Assembly (NCBI RefSeq): GCF_964340395.1
Contig: NC_135564.1
Location: 3,838,861-3,892,860, forward strand
Direction: 5' to 3'
DNA length: 54,000 nucleotides
Source of the DNA: Glandiceps talaboti
Lineage: Eukaryota > Hemichordata > Enteropneusta > Spengelidae
Both the position numbers and the translations under genes were made by a program. This document shows positions 23,961 through 35,734 of the stretch, piece by piece. The notes under the pieces are model-generated. The model was not told the origin of the DNA. It saw only the letters and a program-made list of their open reading frames with translations, and searched no databases. Positions within the stretch are counted from its first letter, which is position 1; each line of letters opens with the position of its first letter.

Positions 23961-24696
23961 AAGGTCATTAAATGATGTTACAGCTGGTTTGAGGTCATGA
24001 GGGGGTCATATGATGTCACAGGTGGTTGAGGTCATTATGGGTTATTTGATGATGTCACAAGTTGTTGAAGTCACTGTTGGTCATTTGATGATATCACAGG
24101 TGCTTAAGGTCATGTCTGGTCATTTGATGATGTCACAGGTGGGTAAGGTCATGTCAGGTCATTTGATGATATCACAGGTGGGTAAGGTCATGTCAGGTCA
24201 TTTGATGATATCACAGGTGGGTACGGTCATGTCAGGTCCTTTGATGATATCACAGGTGGGTAAGGTCATGTCAGGTCATTTGATGATATCACAGGTGGGT
24301 AAGGTCATGTCAGGTCATTTGATGATATCACAGTGGGTAAGGTCATGTCAGGTCATTTGATGATATCACATGTGGGTAAGGTCATGTCAGGTCATTTGAT
24401 GATATCACAGGTGGGTAAGGTCATGTCAGGTCATTTGATGATATCACAGTGGGTAAGGTCATGTCTGGTCATTTGATGATGTCACAGGTGGGTAAGGTCA
24501 TGTCAGGTCATTTGATGATATCACAGGTGGGTAAGGTCATGTCAGGTCATTTGATGATATCACAGTGGGTAAGGTCATGTCAGGTGATTTGATGATATCA
24601 CAGGTGGGTAAGGTCATGTCAGGTCATTTGATGATATCACATGTGGGTAAGGTCATGTCAGGTCATTTGATGATATCACAGTGGGTAAGGTCATGT
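23961..24696 (+). repeat. 39-bp minisatellite of DR4-type AGGTCA repeats
   Basis: About 18 units share TTTGATGATATCACAGGTGGG followed by TAAGGTCATGTCAGGTCA. Most are 39 bp; four are 38 bp through loss of one G before TGGG. The sequence AGGTCATGTCAGGTCA, a direct repeat of the nuclear-receptor half-site with a 4-base spacer, is perfect in about 11 units. The left units (before 24110) are more diverged. The 13-codon periodic frame (LMISQVGKVMSGH) is an accident of the 39-bp period and breaks at 38-bp units. Confidence 0.93.
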
Positions 24697-24866
24697 ATTA
24701 TTGTAATGAGGGGTTCAATTAACTATATTACCCCTTGTAGATGGTAAATCTTTTGCATAGTTGAATAGAATTTAGTTCATTTATTACAAATCATGAACAC
24801 AAGATAAGAAAACACAAACTAATTGTCAATTTCAATAATGGTTGGACCAAAATCAATGATAGTATC

Positions 24867-25162
24867 CATATGGATGAGGATTGGCCATTTATTTTGGCTT
24901 TTTAATTTCCCACTTGAAAAATAAATGTGAAACAAACATAAACCAAGTCTGTGTTTGTAACTCAATACATTGCAAACAGCTAAAAAATGTGTAAAAATAT
25001 TTGTTATTGTACATACAATAACAAACATTTTACACGCTTATCAGTCTTTTGCTATTTATTGAGTTGAGTTACAAACAAGGACTTGGTCTATGTTGTTTCA
25101 TGTTGATTTTTCAATTAGGCAGCCACGATAAAATTGTTTTATAAATTAAAAATCCAAATATA
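24867..25162. mobile_element. Palindromic MITE, copy 1 (right end truncated)
   Basis: The left arm from ATATGGATGAGGATTGG and the right arm ending TTTATAAATTAAAAATCCAAA pair across a centre at TTGTTATTGTACATACAATA. It is homologous along its length to the better-preserved copy at 33348-33705. The last ~30 bp of the right arm (CAATCCTCATCC) are missing. Confidence 0.8.
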
Positions 25163-25612
25163 CGTACGTTTAATGTCCTAATTTAATTCCGATTTTAAGT
25201 AAACCAGTTCTTCAGTTAAATATACATACATCATTGTTTTTAATTCCCTTGTGTACAGCGTTGTTCACATACCGGTACAACATATATTGCAGTTGTTTTA
25301 TGGTTTCATGATAACTGAATATTAATTGGAAGAATACAAAATGATTCCAATAGAAAATGATGATACTGCAAACTGAGATAAGGTATATGTGACTGACAGT
25401 AGTGATTCACAAATGTACCCTTGTGAATACATTTACTATGTGTTCTGGGAGGATATCACTTTGTCACACACTAAACATCAAATATTTACAGCATTGAATT
25501 ACAAAAGCATAAATATTGCATGTGGAGAATTTCCTTTTAATACACAACTAGTCTGGCATTCATCCTCTTGGTTTTCTTTGATATTATGGTTGTTAAATCT
25601 TGCCATAAACAG

Positions 25613-25614
<2 letters not shown>

Positions 25615-25689
<75 letters not shown>

Positions 25690-25722
25690 GTGTATAAATA
25701 TATGTATGTATATGTGTGTATA

Positions 25723-25754
<32 letters not shown>

Positions 25755-25755
25755 T

Positions 25756-25794
<39 letters not shown>

Positions 25795-25819
25795 TATATA
25801 TATATAGATAGATAGATAT

Positions 25820-25872
<53 letters not shown>

Positions 25873-25890
25873 CAGACAGATAGATATAGA
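25615..25890 (+). repeat. Compound microsatellite (GT)n-(GATA)n-(GACA)n
   Basis: About 34 GT units are followed by TATG-rich sequence and then long GATA runs with GACAGACA and ATATAT interruptions. The TyrLeuSerIle frames on the minus strand are artefacts. Confidence 0.95.
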
Positions 25891-25899
25891 CACACACAT

Positions 25900-28070
25900 A
25901 TATCTAGACATATACATGTATACATATATGATTTATGTATCTATTTATTTATTCATTAACGTATTCATTTATTCTTTTATAAACTTTTAATATATTTGTT
26001 AGTATACAAATTAATACTTGGTATGTCAAACAAACTTGTACAAAATGTAGCTTTTAACATCACAACAATTATCAACCCACATGACGCAAAGTGAAATATT
26101 ACATACAATTTACAGACCATGTTCCTTCATCATAAAATGACGAATATATTCAGTGTATGTTTCCATATAAACAAAATATAACATTGAATGATTTAGTTCT
26201 CACATGTGTTTTTTGAGTCTTTGTTGGGTCTATATCACTAATCACTATCACTATCAGATCATCAGATCATGAAAGGATCATCATTCTAACGATGATACAA
26301 GTCTTACATAGTGACTTTTAGAATACAATTATAAAGGGACATACTACACATCCTGTATTGCATCAAAACATCAGAACACAGTGGATATTAATTTTACATG
26401 ATAGTAGTGAATAGATATTGTATATAACTTGTGTGGTTATATAAACCCTCACCATCAGAACAATTAACTTGTTGTATTGTCCTCTGTAAGGTAACAGATG
26501 GTCAGAATACATAGACTATATGGGTCGAGTTATTACACACAGTGTTACAGGCAATGTTAGGTGAAACATCATTATACACACCATATGTAAGTCTTAGTAC
26601 ACAACACTAATATGCAATATGTAGCCATGTGAATAAAGTTCTCAGCATGCAATATTAAAGATTTTATGATTCCATTCTGTAAATGTTTTAGTGTGATATC
26701 CTAACAGAATGATTCATGCTCATGTAGAACTATGAGCCTGAGGCCAATAACGATTTTTGGATGAAAATTGCATTGTCATCGCATTGTTTATGTTTTATCA
26801 AAATGATACTAAATAATAATAATAATCTTTTATCATCCAAATAAGTTCAGAATTTGGCAAATGGTGACCACAAGAGCAGCGTCCTAGTGTTGATGTAATT
26901 CTTGACAGTAGATATGTTTTAGTACATAGAATCAAATAATTTGTAATGAAACACCAACAGCTCACAAAAATGTTCAAATTCTACACCAGTGTTTTCACCA
27001 GGATAGATTGCGGGGATGGTGGTTAATTTGCATATTAATTTACATATTAATACCATAATTTGCATAGTGATTTGCATAATGATAAGCATATAATATCAAT
27101 GTCTTAGCTGAGATTAGTCATTTCTCTTCACATGAAAGTATTATTATGACTGTGTCATTTGATTATTAAAGCTCAAGGATGGTAGAACACTTTTGTAGCA
27201 CGGTAGAAACCTGCCAAGCATGGCTGCCTAGATGGCAAGGATGGTGTTTGCATCATGCTTTCACTATAGTGGAGAGAATACGGCTACACTCTCCCATGCC
27301 AAGAATAGTGACACAGATGAAGGTTTTTCAGATCTACATATGATCCATATGTGAATTTACATAACATACAAGTTTATACAATTTGGAAAAATATTCTAGT
27401 CCAACACAGCAGGTAATGTTTCTCTTTTCACAAACAACAGACTGTCTTTTAAATTTCTGTTTCAAAAACACAGTGTGAGATTGAATTTACCTGGCTTTAA
27501 TCAGATATTACCACAAGCATGCATTTTGCAATATCATTACTATCCAATTTATCGTTGACATTAAACTATAAAGTCTCAATAATTTACCAGTTGTGTGCCA
27601 CAACACTGTATTTCTGCTAAGTCTACCTACACAGCAAAACTGCTCCATTAACGATGACAAATGCAAGTCTTTGTAAATACTACATTGAAAATAAAACGAT
27701 AGGCAAAGAAATTGGTTTCCTGCAGAGTATATTACTCCTGTGGAGTAAATTTTCAATATGTTGACTCAGACAAAAGCTTTTAAAGTCCGGTACCTCATTC
27801 ATTTACCCTGTAATTTACTGACAGATAGTTCTGTTGTCTGCCTTGGTAGTAATGGAGATATGTAATTGCGTTTATATATAGAAATAAAGTCTGCAGTGTA
27901 CCATTATTTCTATGTAAATACATGATTGTATAAAGTTGTTACAGTCGGGATATATAACTCTACATGTATGTCTTTGTACTCAGTCATGTAGGTAGTACCT
28001 GGATTCATTTTGGTCAAATACTTTCACAATGATGACTCTGTTCATGTATGAGTTAAAAGCTCCTTTGCTT
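25900..28070. other. AT-rich intron without recognised features
   Basis: It holds a small TTTGCATA/TTTACATATTAAT cluster at 27025-27095. No gene is seen; the minus-strand open frame at 27508-27756 is unrecognised. Confidence 0.5.
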
Positions 28071-28204
28071 TCAACATGTTTCAATCCAAAATTGCGACAG
28101 ACTAAGAGAGTCACTGAGTGTCTTGCTAAGGTTTTGGAACCTCAGTAATGGAGGGAAAAAGCACATAAAATCTCTATAGATTTCTATACATTGCTCCATT
28201 ATTT

Positions 28205-29690
28205 TGGTGGAAACCATGGTAAGGATAGAAATCAGGTAAAATTGGCATAGATTGTCATAGTTATAGGAAACCATAGTAACAGAAGGTAGAAATCAGGTAA
28301 AATATGCATAGATTGCAATAGTTTATATGAAACCACGGTAACAGAGGGTAGAAATCTGGTAAACTTTGCATAGATTGCCATAGTTTATAGGAAACCACGG
28401 TATCAGAGGGTAGAAATCTGGTAAAATTTGCATAGATTGCCATAGTTTATAGGAAACCACGGTATCAGAGGGTAGAAATCTGGTAAAATTTGCATAGATT
28501 GCCATAGTTTATAGGAAACCACGGTATCAGAGGGTAGAAATCTGGTAAAATTTGCATAGATTGCCATAGTTTATAGGAAACCACGGTATCAGAGGGTAGA
28601 AATCTGGTAAAATTTGCATAGATTGCCATAGTTTATAGGAAACCACGGTATCAGAGGGTAGAAATCATGTAAAATTTGCATAGATTGCCATAGTTTATAG
28701 GAAACCACGGTATCAGAGGGTAGAAATCTGGTAAAATTTGCATAGATTGCCATAGTTTATAGGAAACCACGGTATCAGAGGGTAGAAATCTGGTAAAATT
28801 TGCATAGATTGCCATAGTTTATAGGAAACCACGGTATCAGAGGGTAGAAATCTGGTAAAATTTGCACAGATTGCCATAGTTTATAGGAAACCACGGTATC
28901 AGAGGGTAGAAATCTGGTAAAATTTGCACAGATTGCCATAGTTTATAGGAAACCACGGTATCAGAGGGTAGAAATCTGGTAAAATTTGCATAGATTGCCA
29001 TAGTTTATAGGAAACCACGGTATCAGAGGGTAGAAATCTGGTAAAATTTGCATAGATTGCCATAGTTTATAGGAAACCACGGTATCAGAGGGTAGAAATC
29101 TGGTAAAATTTGCATAGATTGCCATAGTTTATAGGAAACCACGGTATCAGAGGGTAGAAATCTGGTAAAATTTGCATAGATTGCCATAGTTTATAGGAAA
29201 CCACGGTATCAGAGGGTAGAAATCTGGTAAAATTTGCATAGATTGCCATAGTTTATAGGAAACCACGGTATCAGAGGGTAGAAATCTGGTAAAATTTGCA
29301 TAGATTGCCATAGTTTATAGGAAACCACGGTATCAGAGGGTAGAAATCTGGTAAAATTTGCATAGATTGCCATAGTTTATAGGAAACCACGGTATCAGAG
29401 GGTAGAAATCTGGTAAAATTTGCATAGATTGCCATAGTTTATAGGAAACCACGGTATCAGAGGGTAGAAATCTGGTAAAATTTGCATAGATTGCCATAGT
29501 TTATAGGAAACCACGGTATCAGAGGGTAGAAATCTGGTAAAATTTGCATAGATTGCCATAGTTTATAGGAAACCACGGTATCAGAGGGTAGAAATCTGGT
29601 AAAATTTGCATAGATTGCCATAGTTTATAGGAAACCACGGTATCAGAGGGTAGAAATCTGGTAAAATTTGCATAGACTGCCATAGTTTGC
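28205..29690 (+). repeat. 62-bp minisatellite, about 24 copies, with an octamer per unit
   Basis: Units read CATAGATTGCCATAGTTTAT, AGGAAACCACGG, TATCAGAGGGTAGAAATCTGG and TAAAATTTG. Internal units are almost identical; the first three and the DNA flanking each side (28080-28205 and 29700-29870) are decayed versions. ATTTGCAT, the reverse complement of the POU octamer, is intact at 19 unit junctions and altered to TTTGCACA in two. The unit also has AAACCACGG, a Runt-like site. Confidence 0.95.
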
Positions 29691-29869
29691 ACCAGAACTC
29701 TGATGAAGAAATCCAGTATTAAAAGAGAAGCGTAAAACTTGCATATATTTCAAAACCTTGAACCATTATTATAAAATTTGGGGAACCCTGAACAGAGGGT
29801 AAAAATCTAGTAATATTTGTGTAGAATGCTATAATTTGCACCACTATTTTGGTAATCTCTGTAAAACAC

Positions 29870-31283
29870 CTGGGGTCAGGAACTAAGGTGATTTTTACCT
29901 ATTTAATACTTTGACCATAAGCATTGAAGGGATTGTGGTAAACTTACATATCTCCATACTATAGGCAATACACAGTTCTTCCTGCACAAACCTGAATGTC
30001 AAGCACACTTGTGTTCTAAGCATCTTCTTCAAATTTATGAGCATAATACTCCCGACCACTTTAATTGATAAAAAATGCACAAACCATCACAAAACCCATG
30101 ATTCTGCCTTTCTGGTTTCCATTTGGTAAGTGCTGGAGGCGTTACCTGAGCTGTTCTCTAAACTCTAATGGCTTACACTGTGACGTACCATGATTTTGAT
30201 TGGAAACCTTAGTCAAATTATAATAAAATATTTCGGTACTCTCTGCATGATATGATGTTATTGATATAACATTGGTGTCACACTATCAGATACCAAGTTA
30301 GAAGCCTGATAGGGTTGAACAACATGACATATCTTACAATCTAGGTACACATTAATTTTACCTCAAATAGACCTTAAAAAAACACACCCTAATAATAATT
30401 ACTCATTGATTATTTAAAGTCAACACTGGATATCAATATTGAGTGTACAGTGTCAATAATCATGTCTAACTATTTACACAACTGTATAGAGTAACAATAT
30501 CACAGCTGACCTGTCTCTAACCAGACTTCAATCTATCACCACAGCTGACCTGCCACTAAGCAAACTTCAATCAATCACTAAACACCAACACAATTATCTT
30601 GATTTCAAGACAAGCCATTGTTTGTTATCTCAAGATTTTCAGCTTAGTAAAACTGATAATATGATACTGGAGATCAGACTATCAAATACTACTACATGTA
30701 AATATGCAGTGTTGGTGTCCACATCTTTGACTTTTATACAATTTAATAGTTTTTGAGTGAAAAAGATTAAATCTAACCAAAATATTGACACTTTGAGATC
30801 AGTAAGAAACAAGTCTATGAATTAGGACTAAAGTGAGGTCAGTGTGATGACAAAAGTTGAAGGACAAACATGCGGTTGGCTCAAGCAGGAAAAATATTAA
30901 CTCTAACCAAAATCTTGATGTGTAGTTACTGTTAAAGAAACATTTCTATGAATTGACTAAATTAAAGTTAATGTGAACAAAAACTTGAAGAAAACAATTG
31001 TGTTTGTTCAGATAAATGTTGTAGGGAAACAACTTATATTGAGAGGCCAGGACATATGGAATTCACACAATCTTTTCTGTTTCCTTCACAATAGTATTGA
31101 ATGTGAAAGTACTAGCAAAACCTTTACAAAATTCCTGTTGTACAATGTATATTTATCAGAGTTCTGAAACTGAGACAAAAATCATTGGTTATCAGAATCA
31201 ACAGGTGGGATTGGTCTGAGGAGAAGGCTGATTTGTGTACATGTATAGTACTTATAAGGTTCATTTTTATAAGTCTCAGCTAT
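29870..31283. other. AT-rich intron, weak plus-strand open frames
   Basis: A plus-strand open stretch follows TGTTTGTTCAG (31002-31012) and runs to a stop at 31167. It looks somewhat protein-like (GQDIWNSHNLFCFLHN) but is not recognised and has no supporting partner exons. Nothing else is seen. Confidence 0.35.
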
Positions 31284-31365
31284 AACTGTCTGTCTGTCTG
31301 TCTGTCTGTCTGTACGTACGTATGCACATACGTACATACGTACGTATGTTTGTTTGTTTGTTGGG
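31284..31365 (+). repeat. Short (CTGT)n, (TACG)n and (TTTG)n tracts
   Basis: CTGT x 6-7 is followed by ACGTACGTATGCACATACGT and TTTG x 4. It abuts the SINE-like piece on its 5' side. Confidence 0.85.
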
Positions 31366-31436
31366 TTGTCGGTGGCCAAGTGGTTAAACCACTTGCCTCT
31401 TACCACTGTGGTCAGGGTTTGAACCCATTCAGGATT
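31366..31436 (+). mobile_element. tRNA-derived SINE head (solo)
   Basis: TGGCCAAGTGG (31373-31383) fits a Pol III A box and GGTTTGAACCC (31416-31426) fits a B box, at a tRNA-like distance. The leading GGTGGCCAAGTGGTTAA resembles Ser/Leu-type tRNAs. No complete acceptor stem or CCA-ready 3' end closes the cloverleaf, so it is a SINE head or tRNA pseudogene rather than a working tRNA. No clear SINE body follows. Confidence 0.6.
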
Positions 31437-32278
31437 TAACTAAATTTACCATGGAACTGGATCATAGGCCTTTAAACAAAGTCAGCATGAAGATCCAGTA
31501 ACATGTAATATGAAATTGATACATTGATAAAGTTAATTAAGAATGAGGGAGGGGGTAGCAGGTGGGAAATAGCAGGTTATCACAGATTGATGATATAAAG
31601 TATAATAGACAGAATTTAGAAAGTTTTTCCACATGTGGTCTGAACAGTCTGCTATTTGCTACTAGTAATTGTACTTGTAAACTTCATACCACCCGTAGCA
31701 TTCTACATGTACATACATACAGCTGACATGACCAATTACTTTGTTATTGAGGGTACACAAGTCTACTTACAAACGAGGGTGACCTTGTCTAACCTAGAGA
31801 AGGTCATCTATAAACATTATTGCCTTGGGACATATGAATGAATACCCTGTAAAAGCTTTTATATTCACCACATTTTCACACCATGAAACTGATTGACAAT
31901 AAAGTAACCTTCCCAGAATTGATAAACACCTACAAATGTAAATGTACAGATATTGTTTTTTTTTCAATAAAACTATGGAATCACACCACTTTACTTATTT
32001 GTTTATTTGCTGTCTCACTAGACTATGTGTTATGTGTTTTATTTAGATATGGTATGTCAACAATCTGCAGACATTATTGACTTTTGTATTGTATAGTATT
32101 AAAATAAACTGCCAAAAGTGACTGTGTTGCTATCACTGTATCTATCCGAGACTTAATTTATATGTAGACTGCAAGATAATAGGTATATCATGTTGTTAGT
32201 GTACCCTCTAATGATAACAAAATTTTGTTGTTGTGAATTAAAATGAGAAAAATTGGCATTTCTTTCATTTCAATGTAG

Positions 32279-32521
32279 AAATTGTGTCCTTCAGTGGCAT
32301 GTCAAATTGGCTTAGAGGGCACACTGCATGATGTTGTTCAGCCCTATATCAGAGAGAGTGGTAGCAGGGTGTGGCATGAATGCTGTATCCTACAGAAATT
32401 AGTCGAAGATTCAAACCATTGTTGTACTGAATTACTACTGATGTATCTTACAGATCAGACTCTGTTAGACATCGATACAAACACTGAACACATTTGCTTG
32501 AAGTTGAGTGACCAGAAATGA
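32279..32521 (+). CDS. Unidentified candidate terminal exon, antisense to PPP1R16
   Basis: A plus-strand frame of 80 codons ends in TGA and is preceded at its edge by a convincing acceptor (TTTCTTTCATTTCAATGTAG). The protein is of mixed composition with amphipathic-helix-like stretches (VWHECCILQKLVEDSNH, CTELLLMYLTDQTLLDID) and is unlike the low-complexity frames around it. I do not recognise the family. AATAAA follows near 32904. No upstream partner exon was found that chains in frame; short open stretches at 31002-31167 and 31725-31841 both end in stops. It could be the last exon of a nested gene, a gene relic, or chance. Confidence 0.3.
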   Translation, partial: KLCPSVACQIGLEGTLHDVVQPYIRESGSRVWHECCILQKLVEDSNHCCTELLLMYLTDQTLLDIDTNTEHICLKLSDQK

Positions 32522-32603
32522 TGGCAGAGGTAGATTAAAAGTAACCACATAGCTAGTCTACATGTATGCTGTACATTTGCATTTACTGTCTGTTACTATT
32601 AGA

Positions 32604-32636
<33 letters not shown>

Positions 32637-32700
32637 GTCTCTATCTATGTCTGTCTGTGTGTGTCACACTATGTGCATGTACAATGTATGTATACTCTAG

Positions 32701-32848
32701 GTATGTATGTATGTATGTATGTATGTATGTATGTATGTATGTATGTATGTATGTATGTATGTATGTATGTATGTATGTATGTACAAAATGTATGTATGTA
32801 TGTATGTATGTATGTATGTATGTATGTATGTATGTATGTATGTATGTA
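32701..32848 (+). repeat. (GTAT)n microsatellite
   Basis: About 36 GTAT units are interrupted once by ACAAAATG. A short (CTGT)n tract lies upstream at 32606-32640. Tyr/Val/Cys/Met frames are artefacts. Confidence 0.95.
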
Positions 32849-33347
32849 TGATTGTTACAATCAAATCTGGTCACATCAGAATGACCACTCATTTTAGACT
32901 GTGCAATAAAAAGAGGCACATTTACAAATTTCCTAAAAATAATACAAATTTTATAAATCATTTGTCAGTAAAGCAATAGAGGTTTATTCACTCTCAGCAT
33001 GTAATCTAGAAGTTCCTATCCTGTATAATTTGTAATTCATAACTTAGTCATGTCAATGCTATAAATCATCATAAACACACATGAGTAATGCTTGTTGGCA
33101 TCTCAAGTCACCTAATACTCCAGGGATGGTTCGGTATTGGACCTTTGACCTCTACAATACCCATACTGCACTGGGGTTAAAAACTAGATGAATAATAGAT
33201 TTCATAGTTAACTTATCAAGTTATTGTTTATCTCAGGAGAAAGAAATTAATAACTTCATCTTAACAACACACTGGTCTATCCACCAGGATTTCAATCCTT
33301 TTTATATCAACATAGATAGGGATACTTGAAAGATACATGTGGAGTAG

Positions 33348-33705
33348 TTAAGTGGCCCTATATGGATGAGGATTGGGTATTTATATTGGAATTTTAATTC
33401 ATAAAACAATTATATCATGGCTTCCTACTTGAAAAATCAATGTGAAACAATATATGCCAAGTCCTTGTTTTGTAACTCAATAAATTGCAAAAGATTAATA
33501 TATGTGTAAAATGTTTGTCATTGTACATACAATAACAAACATTTTACACTTTTTTTTTTTACCTTTCTGCAATTTATTGGGTGACAAACACAGACTTGTT
33601 CTATATGGTTTCACATTGTTTTTTCAAGTAGGAAGCCATGATATAATTGTTTTATGAATTAAAAATCCAAAATAAATACCCAATCCTCATCCATAGCCAC
33701 TTTAA
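33348..33705. mobile_element. Palindromic MITE, copy 2 (nearly complete)
   Basis: Arms of about 170 bp pair nearly along their whole length: TATGGATGAGGATTGGGTAT at the left and ATACCCAATCCTCATCCATA at the right. The centre is ATTGTACATACAAT (about 33520). TTAA occurs at both outer edges (33348-33351 and 33702-33705), a possible target duplication. It is homologous to 24867-25162. Confidence 0.85.
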
Positions 33706-33779
33706 TACTTTCCTAGAAAAACAAACATTGTACCTTTAAAAGATAAAAATACGCCAAGATTTGTATATCCTTCAGAAGG

Positions 33780-34675
33780 CCCCAGCCAATCGCAACTTTC
33801 ATACATATGCAGCAAAGAGTAATATTCTAGTGTTCTGCATGACTACGCCAAAGTAATCTACATTATTACCTTGTATAGTTCAATGTGTTAAGTTAGAAAA
33901 TGCTCTGTTGGAAAACGCTCTAGCCAATCAGAGCTCTCGTTTTTATCTTGGCCAATAGTAATTGGTCCCTATGGATCTCTGCAAGTTGTGGTCCAGGCAA
34001 ATCAAGGCTGCATCAATAATTTTTCAAGACAATCTACAGAACTAGGACTCAACAACTGTACACGGGCCATAACTGATATCTTGCAAGTTGTCAATTAATC
34101 AAACAAATGCAAGCCTTTCATCAAATTGTTTCAGAATCTCTGGTTAGCTACTGTACATTCTGCAGGATGCTAGGCTTTCACTGTTTTAGCTAAGTAATTC
34201 CATGCACTGTATACAATTTTATCTCAACCAATCAGAACTGTCAATTGCATTCTATACAACTAGGTCTCAACCTATCAGAATTGACTAAACATGCTACTTT
34301 TGATTAATTCAATGCAATTTACATAGATCTCAGCCAATCAGATGTGTTTACACACAGTAAATAATTCAATCCAGAACTTGGCCTCAGCCAATCAGCACAG
34401 CCTTGACAAAGTATTAAACTTTTTTTTTGACTCTATAGAACTAGGCTTCAGCCAATAAGAGCTGCCCTGGCATCCTGATTAATTCAATGCATTCTACATA
34501 ACAGCACTTCAACCAATCAGAGCTGTCCAGACATAATTCATTCAATGTATTCCGTACAGAACAAAGCCTCAGCCAATCAGACTCTTCAGAGTCTCAGAAC
34601 TGTCACAGGATATGTATCAATTTACTGCACTTTACAAAGAATGACATAACTAAGCGCCAACCAATCAGGATGCAA
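33780..34675 (+). repeat. Degenerate series of CCAATCAG-centred units
   Basis: (C)AGCCAATCAG or a close variant occurs near 33783, 33921, 34225, 34330, 34386, 34450, 34511, 34572 and 34659. The last stretch has about 61-bp spacing, and units also share GAGCTG and TTAATTCAATGCA(T/C)TC. It is an old minisatellite in which the CCAAT core is the best-kept part. The core plus AGATGTG resembles the unit at 4343-4760. Confidence 0.7.
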
Positions 34676-34679
34676 CCTG

Positions 34680-35730
34680 GATCATAGACTATCTTAATTA
34701 ATTAAATTACATTCTGCTAGACTACATGTATATTTCGTTTTAATACGAAAAGGTTGTACAACATCACCCTTAACAAATGCAATGACATATAAGGATTAGA
34801 AACAATCACCAGACATTTCCTGCATGCAATAACTGAAAGGTCAAAGCAAATTATAGCAGGAAATAGTAGATCCTAAACTACACAGAAATTGGATCTCCCA
34901 ATTGGTGCAAATGACAGTAATGACACACTGCTAAATTCTCACTTCCTGCTCTGGGGAAATCTTGAAACTGACAACATCCTCCAGAGCTTGCTATGTCATT
35001 CCAATGTGTCTACTTTGGATTAATTCTCAGTACCTGAAATAGAATATTACTGCCTTGGCACATCATAAAAATAATGAACATTCGATTTCTTGGTTGACAC
35101 CATAACTTCAGCTACATGCACTTCTCATGCATTACTGTAGGCGTGTATGAAAATAAGTCAACCTGCTTGTTCTTCTTTTAAATTTGACCCTCTACATGTA
35201 GTATGAGGTAAAAAGCTATTGCCTGTGTGTATGTGTATGTGTTTGCGCACATGTACATGTACATTTGTATGTGCATACACAAATACGTACATGCATATGT
35301 CAGTTGTCTGCGCAGTTGTCTCAGTCTGTCATCTATCTGACCAGTTGAATGTATATGTTTGTCTGTCTCTGTTGTCTGTCTGTCTGTCTGTCGACTTGAA
35401 AATATAAAATTGCTACAGGTAAAAATTTCTGTTCAGTAACATGTAGTACACAAGAAACTTAATATTGTAACTCCAGCATCATCTTAGTACTAATAACACA
35501 GTCTTCTCATCCCTATCATATTACATCTTCTGCCTGGCAAATATTTTGGAAAAAAATGAGCTTACTAAAATCCTGTAATGCTATTACCATCATATTATTG
35601 AATTTCATTATCCTGTATCAATGGATTTATCTAGTCACTGTGAGATTACATTTCAAATAACGCATATTAAAACGATCCAAATGAGAGATTATCATGACTA
35701 AAATCTTGATTTCAAAATAACATATAGATA
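34680..35730. other. AT-rich intron without recognised features
   Basis: It contains short (GT)- and (CTGT)-rich tracts near 35222-35270 and 35360-35393. No gene is seen. Confidence 0.5.
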
Positions 35731-35734
35731 TAAG

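Noticed and set aside
24010-24747. A periodic 13-residue repeat protein
   Set aside because: The 39-bp period is a multiple of three by accident; 38-bp units break the frame and no start, splice or domain context supports it.
25499-25925. Overlapping minus-strand frames of 110-132 codons
   Set aside because: They read through (GATA)n and (CA)n repeats and have no non-repetitive domain.
28205-29690. CRISPR-like regular array (also considered for 3587-4085)
   Set aside because: Units are directly adjacent with no unique spacers, and the genome is eukaryotic; these are minisatellites.
31366-31436. Functional tRNA gene
   Set aside because: A and B boxes are present, but the acceptor stem does not close and the B box has T for the invariant C; a SINE head or pseudogene fits better.
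32562-32979. Tyr/Met/Cys/Val-rich and Thr/His/Ile-rich frames
   Set aside because: They are products of the (GTAT)n microsatellite.
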